From IMG/VR virus record IMGVR_UViG_3300037845_000036, positions 33,059-97,058 of that record: DNA of 64,000 nucleotides, one strand, 5' to 3'. A program made the position numbers and the translations under genes. Of the stretch, positions 17,460 through 25,561 are shown piece by piece (position 1 is the first letter of the stretch; every line of letters begins with the position of its first letter). This DNA is from a virus. The notes under the pieces were generated by a model. That model saw only the letters and a list, made by a program, of their open reading frames with translations, did not search any database and was not told the DNA's origin.

Positions 17460-17962
17460 GAAACTGCGGGCAGATGACGGAAAATAGCCCCTGCTGTCTT
17501 GAAATGGCGACTTACCAGCCTCGCCTTTGGCGCATCAATCTGTGGCGTCCATTCCTCTAGTAAAATTGGACGGCCGATCTCATCGGCAAATTGGCGGGCC
17601 GCGATCAAAAGACTACGTGCATGTCCTGTTAACCGCGCTTCCGGCAGCACGACGTTCCATACCGAGCGCAGATAGTGTGAACGCGACAGCATCGGGCGCT
17701 CTATCTTGATACCAAGACTCGCCTCAATACCGCTGTCTCCCCGAATGATTAGCGCAATCCCGCCGACACGGTGCGTGAAATCCTTCACCAGCGCGGCGAT
17801 CAAATCCTCTTCAGCCCGCCCCTCATCTACCTCGTCCTTTACCTCAAACAGAAACCGCAGCAGGTCGTCATAATCATTAATCGCCGCGAACCCCACGGGT
17901 GACAACGGGCGCGGTGGCTTGGTGGCGGGGCCTTTTCTGAGAAACCCGTGTTTACTACTCAT
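17456..17962 (-). CDS. Second GNAT-like protein
   Basis: A 168-residue protein in a coupled pair with the GNAT gene downstream. Central features are GGIALIIRGDSGIEASLGIKI (in two strands), then LRSVWNVVLPEARLTGHARSLLIAARQFAD. R-L-T-G-H-A fits the acetyl-CoA pyrophosphate loop (R/QxxGxA) with the following helix. The N-terminal 25 residues are basic and proline-rich. I infer an acetyltransferase fold; partner and substrate are unknown. Confidence 0.6.
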   Translation of the reverse strand: MSSKHGFLRKGPATKPPRPLSPVGFAAINDYDDLLRFLFEVKDEVDEGRAEEDLIAALVKDFTHRVGGIALIIRGDSGIEASLGIKIERPMLSRSHYLRSVWNVVLPEARLTGHARSLLIAARQFADEIGRPILLEEWTPQIDAPKARLVSRHFKTAGAIFRHLPAVS

Positions 17963-18759
17963 GTGTGACCCACCGATGAATTGGCAGAACCCACTGGGCC
18001 GCGTAGGCTCTTCAAATGCTTAATGACTCTGCCCCGCTGTTCTTTTACAAACCTGTCCAAAATCTCATGGCCCAGCTTCATCATTTTTTCGTGTGTAGTG
18101 GGATACGCGGCTACATCTTTGGGCGAAGAATAGTGTTGTCCGATACGCAGAATATCTTCGGGCGGCACTATGATTTCGCCGTCAGCGCTCTGTATCGGCA
18201 CTTCCTCTTTCTCCGCTACGCCACCAGCCGCCAAGGCCGGAGAAATAGGTGCGGCCTTTGTCCCTTCCATCATTCCCTGCATCAGTTCTGGGTCATGCGG
18301 CGGTGCGGGTGGTCCCCTATGCCCCGATGAATGGGGAGGCGATATGCCATATGGCATGGTATTCAAAATCATGTCCCATGTCTTAGCGCCAGCTAGCGAG
18401 TTGCCATCACCTAACCCAGCCACAACATCGGCCGGCAAAACATACGATCCAGAACCGACTGCGACATTGTTCTTATCGGTCCTTCCCCCTCCAAAACCAG
18501 CCGTAAACCCATAGGGGCTGATATCGCGTGCCTCGGCCCGCTCAAAAAACGGCACAGCAGGCACCGAACCACCGATATCACGCGCGATACGAATGGCACT
18601 GTTAATTCGACGATCGCCCATACCACCGTTAGCGTGAGGCACACGACGTTGTTCGGAATAGGCAATTGCCAATGCTTGTTTAATTGGTTTCTTGGCGGCA
18701 AGTTCCGTTTTTAGATTAGCCTTGAACGCCTCAAGAGAGTGAGAATGAGTCAGAGGCAT
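17959..18759 (-). CDS. Conserved phage virion-region protein
   Basis: Start taken at MPLTHSHSLEAFKANLK because that ATG overlaps the previous TAA (TAATG); a GTG/ATG extension of five codons exists. An N-terminal helix has KKPIKQALAIAYSEQR. A Gly/Pro-rich centre follows, then an acidic strand (DGEIIVPPEDILRIG) and a basic C-terminal helix, HEILDRFVKEQRGRVIKHLKSLRGP. Proteins with this combination recur in phage structural clusters next to GNAT genes as I recall, but no function is established. Confidence 0.65.
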   Translation of the reverse strand: MPLTHSHSLEAFKANLKTELAAKKPIKQALAIAYSEQRRVPHANGGMGDRRINSAIRIARDIGGSVPAVPFFERAEARDISPYGFTAGFGGGRTDKNNVAVGSGSYVLPADVVAGLGDGNSLAGAKTWDMILNTMPYGISPPHSSGHRGPPAPPHDPELMQGMMEGTKAAPISPALAAGGVAEKEEVPIQSADGEIIVPPEDILRIGQHYSSPKDVAAYPTTHEKMMKLGHEILDRFVKEQRGRVIKHLKSLRGPVGSANSSVGHT

Positions 18760-18965
18760 TACACGATATCCCACTCATCATCACTAACAAATATCTTAGA
18801 CCCATTTACAAATTCTATGACACGTCCAGATAAACGGAATTCACACGGAATTGTCCGTGTTACAGAACCTTCGGTATAGTACGCATCTTTATTGGGATCG
18901 CCACTTCCTTCCCTTTTCTTGAAAAGCGGCACTCCGATAGAATCAATAAATACGGGGTTATCCAT
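18759..18965 (-). CDS. Small protein, unknown (68 aa)
   Basis: A 68-residue frame starting MDNPVFIDSIGVPLFKK and ending FVSDDEWDIV. It overlaps the preceding gene by 8 bases and its stop overlaps the next start. Predicted mixed alpha/beta with no cysteines. I do not recognise it. Confidence 0.6.
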   Translation of the reverse strand: MDNPVFIDSIGVPLFKKREGSGDPNKDAYYTEGSVTRTIPCEFRLSGRVIEFVNGSKIFVSDDEWDIV

Positions 18966-19149
18966 TTAGCGCCTCCCGCAACACGTCTGCATATTCCCGA
19001 CTAATCACGCAGCGCTTTTGCACAACCATCGCGGCTGCCATTTCGGCCTCGGCATCAGCCTTTATCGCTGCATCACTCGCGATAGCTGAGCGCAAGTTCT
19101 CAACGGAACCATGGCGAATAATAAGATCGAGGCGCGGACCCGCCATCAA
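18958..19149 (-). CDS. Small protein, unknown (63 aa)
   Basis: Begins with tandem Met (MMAGPRLDLIIRHG), then an Ala/Glu-rich helix and a second helix ISREYADVLREALNG. Overlaps with both neighbours in the ATGA style support it as coding. No function can be assigned. Confidence 0.55.
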   Translation of the reverse strand: MMAGPRLDLIIRHGSVENLRSAIASDAAIKADAEAEMAAAMVVQKRCVISREYADVLREALNG

Positions 19150-19403
19150 CTCGTCCCCTTCGCCTCAACTGAAAGCCTGTCATCAATCGGAATCGCCGAA
19201 CCAAACAGCGGGTGCTTAGCACACCAGTCCTTTTCGCCCACGGGTGCCCAGATCGATTGAATACGCACTGTCTGTCCCGTTATTGGGGCCGGCGGCGTTT
19301 GTACTAGGAAAGGGGTTGGTGGTCGCCCATGACAATACCCCAATTTCGGGGTTTCCATGACGCAACAAGGGCAAGAAAAACACGAGATTCCGATCTCAGA
19401 CAT
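19146..19403 (-). CDS. Small Cys/Pro-rich protein, unknown (85 aa)
   Basis: An 85-residue frame with five cysteines in the first 25 residues (CFSCPCCVMETPKLGYC) and another near the end (DWCAKHPLFG), so a metal site or a disulfide cluster is possible. Overlapping stop/start with its neighbour supports expression. Function unknown. Confidence 0.55.
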   Translation of the reverse strand: MSEIGISCFSCPCCVMETPKLGYCHGRPPTPFLVQTPPAPITGQTVRIQSIWAPVGEKDWCAKHPLFGSAIPIDDRLSVEAKGTS

Positions 19404-19436
19404 ACAGACACTCCGAAGTGTGTACCAAGTTCTATA

Positions 19437-20195
19437 TCACGCGATAGCCCCAATCACAATCCTAGCCCACCCCGTTAGCGATTGAGTGAATGACGTAACA
19501 GCAGAAATATTGAACGCATAGACATTCCCGACAAGACTTGACCCCGGAGGCCATGCCAACAGTTGCGTTACCACGCTCCCATTGATAGCGACAGCACTGC
19601 TACTGTAGGCTGTTGGCGACGCCGTGACCACGGCATCGGTCCCACTCAATATCGCTAAGAAGATCTCCGCCGAAATGATATTCTCTCCCGGTGCCAGTCC
19701 CGGCGCAAAATCAAAGCCGTAATTTAGTGATTCCCCCTGATTTGCAACTGGCAAATCCTGTCCAACATAGCCGCCTTCTAAAATTGGCAGCGTGTAAAAC
19801 AATGGCGATGCGGGCAGCACAACGCTTTGTGCTCCGCTTGGTACTACTCCACCCGTGTACGCGGTAACACCAAATCCAGGCGCGATACCAAACCGCGCCC
19901 ATGGCATCATTAGCTGAGCGGCGCTTGTCGTTACTGAAAACGACAACGCATAATCGTTGCCAATCAGGAAATTCGCGGGGTCATTAAACGATGTCAGTTG
20001 CGATACGACGGTACCTGAAAATTGCGGGGTTACAGAGAGATGAGAACCAGGGAAATTATCAGTTCCAGAAAGCGTCCGCAGCCGAGACGTTACGGCTTGA
20101 ATGGTTTCGCTCACTCCCAATAACTGCGCCAGATCAAAACCTAATATCCGTGCGGCTTGATCTTGGAATGGCGGGAAATCGCGACCAACGTACAT
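19437..20195 (-). CDS. Virion-region protein with internal duplication
   Basis: A 252-residue beta-rich protein. The segments around DNFPGSHLSVTPQFSGTVV / FLIGNDYALSFSVTTSAAQ / MMPWARFGI and later SGTDAVVTASPTAYSSSAV / LVGNVYAFNISAVTSFTQS / LTGWARIVIG look like two copies of one domain of about 90 residues. Joined to genes for nozzle/adaptor-like proteins, it is probably a structural or fibre-associated protein. No family is recognised. Confidence 0.6.
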   Translation of the reverse strand: MYVGRDFPPFQDQAARILGFDLAQLLGVSETIQAVTSRLRTLSGTDNFPGSHLSVTPQFSGTVVSQLTSFNDPANFLIGNDYALSFSVTTSAAQLMMPWARFGIAPGFGVTAYTGGVVPSGAQSVVLPASPLFYTLPILEGGYVGQDLPVANQGESLNYGFDFAPGLAPGENIISAEIFLAILSGTDAVVTASPTAYSSSAVAINGSVVTQLLAWPPGSSLVGNVYAFNISAVTSFTQSLTGWARIVIGAIA

Positions 20196-20437
20196 CAGGG
20201 CGTCGTATCATTGACAATAAGACCAGCGGCCGCTAGTGCGGCTAGCAAGCTAGTCAGCGCTGCTCCGCCCGTTCGCGACCCCGTAACCACCTGTGGTGTT
20301 GGCGATAATAGAGTCGCTATGTTATTCACAGACACAATCAACCGCTGAATGTCGGTATCGATCTGCTGTAGTGGATTAATCCCGAGCGCCGTATTATTTG
20401 TGGACGCGAGGCTAACCCCAGTCACGTTATCCGACAT
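20195..20437 (-). CDS. Small phage protein, unknown (80 aa)
   Basis: An 80-residue protein with an N-terminal Thr/Asn-rich stretch, a central amphipathic helix (DIQRLIVSVNNIATLL) and a C-terminal apolar helix (LTSLLAALAAAGLIV). It ends exactly where the 252-aa gene starts. Possibly a small virion component; no motif recognised. Confidence 0.5.
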   Translation of the reverse strand: MSDNVTGVSLASTNNTALGINPLQQIDTDIQRLIVSVNNIATLLSPTPQVVTGSRTGGAALTSLLAALAAAGLIVNDTTP

Positions 20438-20439
20438 TC

Positions 20440-22407
20440 TCAGCCGCCTTTGCCATCTGCCTGTGCTACATATTCAATACGACCAAGCCGCCATTGGCTC
20501 CCAAGATCGGTACTCTGAAACTCGAATTGCAAACCGCGCCCTCGCCCCCGACACGGGATTGAACGCGTGCGCGCATTTATCGGATATGGCCCTTTGATAC
20601 GCGGTGCTTCTTGCGGGTTCCGATAGACATAGACCGACATCAGAACAGTTCCCGGTCCCGGCACTGGCCCGTTGCTGAATTTTACGTCAGGTCTGATCTG
20701 ACTAAAAAACGCAAACTCATCACCCTCGGCTATAGCCACGATCCCCGATAATAGGTTCGCCTTTAGCGGTACGGTATCCGCATCGTTCCCCGTTTCCTCC
20801 TGATACACCACACCAAGCGGAGTAGACCCCATCGGAGGACCAAATACATTCTGATCGATGGCCGCTGAGCGAATGCCGGGATCGCCCGATTGAAGAACGG
20901 TGTAGTCCCAAAGACCAGTATCAAGTTGCAATTTCGCCTTAGTAACCGCCCCACCCATCTGAGGGACATACCACACTACCTCGTTAAAATAGGCATTAGA
21001 AACGCAGTTCGTGTTTTGGATATTCGATGAGTCAACGTTTCTGAACACCTGATCCCAAATAGAGCATGGCAATATAGTCGGGACACCCCCAGCAGAGAAA
21101 ACATAGAACTGTTCTTTGCTCATCCAAACGACGGTGCTCCCAATGACGGCAAAAGCATGCGGCCCGATCAACCCACAATTCACAGCAATTGGCTGAAACC
21201 CCCAAATGTACGGGAGACCTTCATATTGCATGATGTAAAGGCAAATATCAGTCCAAATTACGCACCCACTGGCAACAGCGGCCCCTCCGACAATTTTATT
21301 GCCAAGCTGCAATCTAAAACTGCCCGCTTGGTTTGTCACCGTTGGCGTGAAATCCGTATAATCGCCGGCATCCGACCATCGTAAAAGTAGCGGATCAAAA
21401 AGTCCCGTCGCTGAGTTTACGGAGCCACCAACGATCAGGATTTGCTGCTGAGATGCCACAAAACCGATGTTATTTGCTAAAGGCGCGGTGGGAACTGCTG
21501 CTGCAGGCGTATTTACGCCAGTACTCGGCTGCCAAATATAAATCGGATATCCGGCGGGGATAATGACGAGAAATTCACCCCAATTGTCTAATGATATGGA
21601 TTGCGCCTCAAGACTGCTTTGCGCGCCCCCGCTAGTAGGGTCCATAAAGATGATGTTTATATTCCCACTGTTCTGAAATACGTTTTGCGTTGATATTGCT
21701 GCCGCACCCGCATTTATTGTATATACGTTACTGCTGACAACGCTCTCTACGGCGTAATTATCCTCTAGCCGCAATCCTCCCACCGTTATGGGATCAGTTA
21801 TTTGTACCGTCTGCCCCGTGAAAAATCCGTGGTTGGGCAGCGTGATCGTTACTATTTCGCTCCCAACTTGAGTCGCAAACTGCTGTACCGCACCGCCGCC
21901 CGTTACCGATATAGACGCCTTCTGCGCCGTCGTTATGCTGTAATTACCAAAACTCGTGGCGACAACAGAATATGAGCCATAAAGTACAATCCCGCCGACT
22001 GAAACTGGCTCGCGGATACGGAGCCATTGTCCCACGCTTGGCGTGTTGATGGGATCATTGATAACAACAATCGCGCTTCCCGCAACCGTATTCAGATTGA
22101 CTGAAACCAGCGCTGAGATGGTTAGGGGCGTGATGTCATAAACGTTATCTGAACTAAATAGCGATATCTTATGGCGCCCACCGATCGCGAGATAACAAAT
22201 TTGTGATAGAGCCGCCCACGCCCGCAGCGCCGTCACACGTATCCCCGACCCAGCAACAGCCTGCGTAAAATAACGAAAACCACCCGCCTTCTGCATCAAC
22301 CCCTGGAAACAACGCATATTACCCGATTGCGTCCAGCCGCCAGAATTCAGCGCGGGCGTCTGTTCAGCATTTATACCTGGGGTTAGGGTGATTGGGACTG
22401 TGGGCAT
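20440..22407 (-). CDS. Tail nozzle / packaged-DNA-stabilisation-type protein
   Basis: A 655-residue protein starting MPTVPITLTPGINAEQTPAL and followed by SGNMRCFQGLMQKAGGFRYF. This N-terminal pattern is found in large beta-propeller-like proteins closing the portal vestibule of short-tailed phages (gp10/tail-tubular-B-like), as I recall. An inserted pair of beta modules (residues about 115-245) carries VSVGGIVLYGSYSV and ITLPNHGFFTGQTV / ITVGGLRLEDNYAV, also seen in the connector protein at 33787. It lies just after the gp4/tail-tubular-A-like gene, consistent with the tail stub. Confidence 0.65.
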   Translation of the reverse strand: MPTVPITLTPGINAEQTPALNSGGWTQSGNMRCFQGLMQKAGGFRYFTQAVAGSGIRVTALRAWAALSQICYLAIGGRHKISLFSSDNVYDITPLTISALVSVNLNTVAGSAIVVINDPINTPSVGQWLRIREPVSVGGIVLYGSYSVVATSFGNYSITTAQKASISVTGGGAVQQFATQVGSEIVTITLPNHGFFTGQTVQITDPITVGGLRLEDNYAVESVVSSNVYTINAGAAAISTQNVFQNSGNINIIFMDPTSGGAQSSLEAQSISLDNWGEFLVIIPAGYPIYIWQPSTGVNTPAAAVPTAPLANNIGFVASQQQILIVGGSVNSATGLFDPLLLRWSDAGDYTDFTPTVTNQAGSFRLQLGNKIVGGAAVASGCVIWTDICLYIMQYEGLPYIWGFQPIAVNCGLIGPHAFAVIGSTVVWMSKEQFYVFSAGGVPTILPCSIWDQVFRNVDSSNIQNTNCVSNAYFNEVVWYVPQMGGAVTKAKLQLDTGLWDYTVLQSGDPGIRSAAIDQNVFGPPMGSTPLGVVYQEETGNDADTVPLKANLLSGIVAIAEGDEFAFFSQIRPDVKFSNGPVPGPGTVLMSVYVYRNPQEAPRIKGPYPINARTRSIPCRGRGRGLQFEFQSTDLGSQWRLGRIEYVAQADGKGG

Positions 22408-22412
22408 TACAA

Positions 22413-23123
22413 CTACGATTGGGGCGGCGTAACAATTGGATTTGGTAGGCGGCTACCCCACCCCGCGCTCGCTACACGTTTCCGCGCTTCTTCAGTAAGG
22501 CTCGGGACCATCAACCGTGCATACTCCGCCTCCCATCCCAGCGCCGTTGCGGGGTCGTTCCCCTGAGTTGACCAATTCTTCTGCCACGCGCCACCCAGCC
22601 AACACATCTCGGCCGCGATAAACAGATCCGGTAATTGATTGGATATAAATGTCCCCGTCGTGTTTTGCGGACCCAGCGTCGCGGGGCGCTGCGTGCCAAA
22701 GCACGACATCCCGTACCCTTGATCTGGCGCGGGCGCCACCAATACGGTTGCCTGATCAAGCGGTGCCCAATACGCGGGTACACTCGGCTGCGACGGGGCA
22801 GTTTCACTTGGGAATAGATTATCAAGCGTCTCACGGCTCGCGGGCAGTAGCGGTGTCCCGAATACTCCGCTCACAATCGGTCGCAGCACTTCTAAGACAA
22901 TGAATGTCCCCACGTCAGTCGGCAATATAAAGGTGCGGCTATTTTGGGTTAATTTGCCCGTATCATCCGTTACGCGAGTTGACAGCAGATCGAGATCGCG
23001 CAAGATACGATCTTCTGCAGCCAAAATTGCGGACGGCAGAATATCATTGAAGTCTGGGTCTTGCTCATACGCCGAATCTCCACACAATTGGGCCAGGGCT
23101 TTTAGGTTCTCGGCGTAATTCAC
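22413..23123 (-). CDS. Head-tail adaptor (tail-tubular-A / gp4-like)
   Basis: A 236-residue protein: an N-terminal helical part (FNDILPSAILAAEDRILRDLDLL), a beta section with TFILPTDVGTFIVLEVLRPI, and a C-terminal helical part with LPDLFIAAEMCWLGGAW ending in EARKRV. Ring-forming adaptors under the portal in podoviruses have this helix-beta-helix order and the AEDRILRDL-type motif. It immediately precedes the nozzle-like gene in transcription order. Family identity is from memory. Confidence 0.65.
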   Translation of the reverse strand: MNYAENLKALAQLCGDSAYEQDPDFNDILPSAILAAEDRILRDLDLLSTRVTDDTGKLTQNSRTFILPTDVGTFIVLEVLRPIVSGVFGTPLLPASRETLDNLFPSETAPSQPSVPAYWAPLDQATVLVAPAPDQGYGMSCFGTQRPATLGPQNTTGTFISNQLPDLFIAAEMCWLGGAWQKNWSTQGNDPATALGWEAEYARLMVPSLTEEARKRVASAGWGSRLPNPIVTPPQS

Positions 23124-23135
23124 TGATGACCCCCA

Positions 23136-25283
23136 CTACCCGCTAGAGCGTGTGATGACGCCACTATTGCTCCAGAGCGCGCCGCCAATATGAGGGTCGG
23201 AAGACGGCATAGACGGGATGATAATGAAATTGGACGCCCCCACCGTAATGTAGTACCCATATACTCCCGTACTAATCAGTGCGAAATTCGTATAATCCGT
23301 CGAGTCATATTCAATTTTTGAATTAGTGCCACTGGTGTTCCCCAGATATATCCCAGCCGTCGATATGTTAGTAGAAGCGGGGATCGCTAAACCATATTGC
23401 CAATTTCCACTTACCTGGAATCCATACTGACTCGCAGTTGGGCTGCCCGTACTATTCGCGGTAAACCCATTGGCACTTCCGCCCCCCGGCGCGAACATAT
23501 TTACGCCGGATGAAAGATCGGCGGTGAAAAATGGTAATCCCCCATTTGAACCATCAAACCAACGGTACTGACCGCCATTAGTGCTGCCTAGCCAATCCGT
23601 CCACGCACCGCCACTGGGAGCGCCATTGTTCGTACCATAATTTATCTTAGTTCCGACAAAACCGCTCGCCGACCCCGGCATCACGATACCTTGAGTCGTA
23701 ACCACAGCAGACCCGGCGTCAAGCAGGCTTAGGTATTGAGTCGGACCAGCCGCTCCAAATGCGGCAGTCGCAACATCGCCACCAATATTACCCGCAAGGA
23801 AACTATACGCTAGATGTCCACTGCTGGCAGCGGCATAACTATTATCGACGATGCCCTCAACCCCGAAAAGCGTAAGCGCCTGCGCGAGACTGCCATTCGC
23901 TGCGCTCGGATTGTGTGCTGAGAAAACGTTCCCTCCGTTCCCCGCACCGTATTGGTATGCATCTGCCGTCAACCCAGAAATAATAGGAACTGGACCTTGT
24001 GTTAATACAGTGCCAATCGTAGCGCCCAATCCATATGCATAAAGACCAACGATGTTCTTAGAGGTATTCTGCCACACTCCATCATTCGGCCCGAACGTCG
24101 CGAACCGACCACCATAGTTTGTATGCGGATAGGCATATATTTTGGTATCGCTATCACTGCTTTGCACATAGAGTGTATCTTGGAATGAATTTACCGTGTC
24201 ACCTATTGTGCCAGACAACGGTAACTCAATCGCGTAAGCAGCATTCTGTGTATACGTCGGGAAGAACAATGAGTTATTTGACGGTGCGCCATTGTATATC
24301 CCAGAAAGCACCGCCCCAAAAACTGGGTTGCTCAGAGTCCCCGTGCTGAGCAATGGATAGCCAGAAGCGGCAGGAGCGGCATTCGCTATGCCACCTGTGC
24401 CGTTCCCCAACAACACAGAGAATTGGGGTAAAATCGCGTCACCCGTGCCGCCATTCGGTACAGGAAGTATACCAGTTACACCAGAGGCAAGAACCAATTG
24501 ACCAAACGCCGGATCGCTAGTGGCCCCCTGCGAAAGCAGGGGATACCCAGCCGTTCCGGGAACTGCGAAATTAACAGGTGATGTACCCTCACCCAACAAC
24601 GCAGCGTGAGCGGTAAGTGATGTGCGCCCCGTCCCGCCTTGCCCCACAATCAGCGCCGCCGAGGTATAATAAAACACTTGCCAATTGCCCGAACCAAGCG
24701 CTGTGGCGAGCGCCATATCCCCTGCGCTAGTCGTGATCGTTGAACCCCCTGGCAAAATCAGCGACGTTGAATTGTAAACAAGTTGGGTTGCCCCTGTGAA
24801 AGAGAGAAATTTAACAATCCCCGGCGGGGCGCTTGTGCCAAACGAATAAACTGGACCAGCGCCAGTAATTGTTATCAATGCTTGCGGTGCAGATCCTAAA
24901 TCAGTCGTATCCTGCGCCAATAGCGATGTAGGCAATCCACCGCCAACATTGGTCATCCATATGTTATTGAGGCTGTCGAGATACGCGATGGGCAACCACA
25001 GGCTTTGTCGATTGTCCCAAATATTCAATATGTACGTGGTGGCATTCTGCGGCGTATTCAGCCACAGCGTCCCGAGCGAGGGGTTGGCAGGCGCGGTCGG
25101 CCCCGCATTCATCGATTGCAACGCATTAATGTCGCTCGCAGCGTCACCAAAGTTCTGGCGGATCGGTGCCGCGTTGTATGGGACGCCCTGGACTGGCTGC
25201 GTCGTGTTAATTGAAGACGCGGCGTGCGCCGAAGCGCACACCGCCATCACAAATATTAACGCGAACGCAGTAGCCAGTTTCAT
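23136..25283 (-). CDS. Tail fibre A with signal peptide (715 aa)
   Basis: After a signal-like N terminus (residues 1-22, SAHA) comes a module of about 170 residues: QPVQGVPYNAAPIRQNFGD, NPSLGTLWLNT and a Trp-rich strand IWDNRQSLWLPIAYLDSL. Phage fibres use such a module to attach to the particle. The rest is Gly/Asn/Ser-rich beta structure with repeats such as GTGRTSLTAHAALLGEGTSP and GGTGDAILPQFSVLLGNGTG. It shares the N-terminal module with the fibre at 25562. Probably receptor binding. Confidence 0.7.
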   Translation of the reverse strand: MKLATAFALIFVMAVCASAHAASSINTTQPVQGVPYNAAPIRQNFGDAASDINALQSMNAGPTAPANPSLGTLWLNTPQNATTYILNIWDNRQSLWLPIAYLDSLNNIWMTNVGGGLPTSLLAQDTTDLGSAPQALITITGAGPVYSFGTSAPPGIVKFLSFTGATQLVYNSTSLILPGGSTITTSAGDMALATALGSGNWQVFYYTSAALIVGQGGTGRTSLTAHAALLGEGTSPVNFAVPGTAGYPLLSQGATSDPAFGQLVLASGVTGILPVPNGGTGDAILPQFSVLLGNGTGGIANAAPAASGYPLLSTGTLSNPVFGAVLSGIYNGAPSNNSLFFPTYTQNAAYAIELPLSGTIGDTVNSFQDTLYVQSSDSDTKIYAYPHTNYGGRFATFGPNDGVWQNTSKNIVGLYAYGLGATIGTVLTQGPVPIISGLTADAYQYGAGNGGNVFSAHNPSAANGSLAQALTLFGVEGIVDNSYAAASSGHLAYSFLAGNIGGDVATAAFGAAGPTQYLSLLDAGSAVVTTQGIVMPGSASGFVGTKINYGTNNGAPSGGAWTDWLGSTNGGQYRWFDGSNGGLPFFTADLSSGVNMFAPGGGSANGFTANSTGSPTASQYGFQVSGNWQYGLAIPASTNISTAGIYLGNTSGTNSKIEYDSTDYTNFALISTGVYGYYITVGASNFIIIPSMPSSDPHIGGALWSNSGVITRSSG

Positions 25284-25552
25284 TTCTTAGGTACCGCGCA
25301 CCCTGGCGCGTCACCGCACCATCCTTTCCAGTATTTGGCTGTTTCCTCAGCTTGCGCACGTGCCGAATTGGCGCTCAACATATAAGCGCGCAACCTCTCC
25401 ATGACGTGCTCTTGCTCATTCATGTACGCCTGCCACTCAGCGCCAAGTTGCGCTTGAGGATCGGGGGCTTGCGGCGCCAATCCCTGCGCCATCACCAACG
25501 CGGGAACCGCAACCAATATCGGCAACAAAATCGAAAGCTTCATCCGCATCAT
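25280..25552 (-). CDS. Small exported protein (90 aa)
   Basis: Residues 1-22 form a clear signal peptide (KLSILLPILVAVPALVMAQ). The mature part is helical (EWQAYMNEQEHVMERLRAYML) and ends with two cysteines (WCGDAPGCAVPKK), which may pair as a disulfide after export. It sits between the two paralogous fibres, with its stop overlapping the next start. No family recognised; a fibre chaperone or superinfection factor are possibilities only. Confidence 0.55.
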   Translation of the reverse strand: MMRMKLSILLPILVAVPALVMAQGLAPQAPDPQAQLGAEWQAYMNEQEHVMERLRAYMLSANSARAQAEETAKYWKGWCGDAPGCAVPKK

Positions 25553-25561
25553 TTAGTTCCT

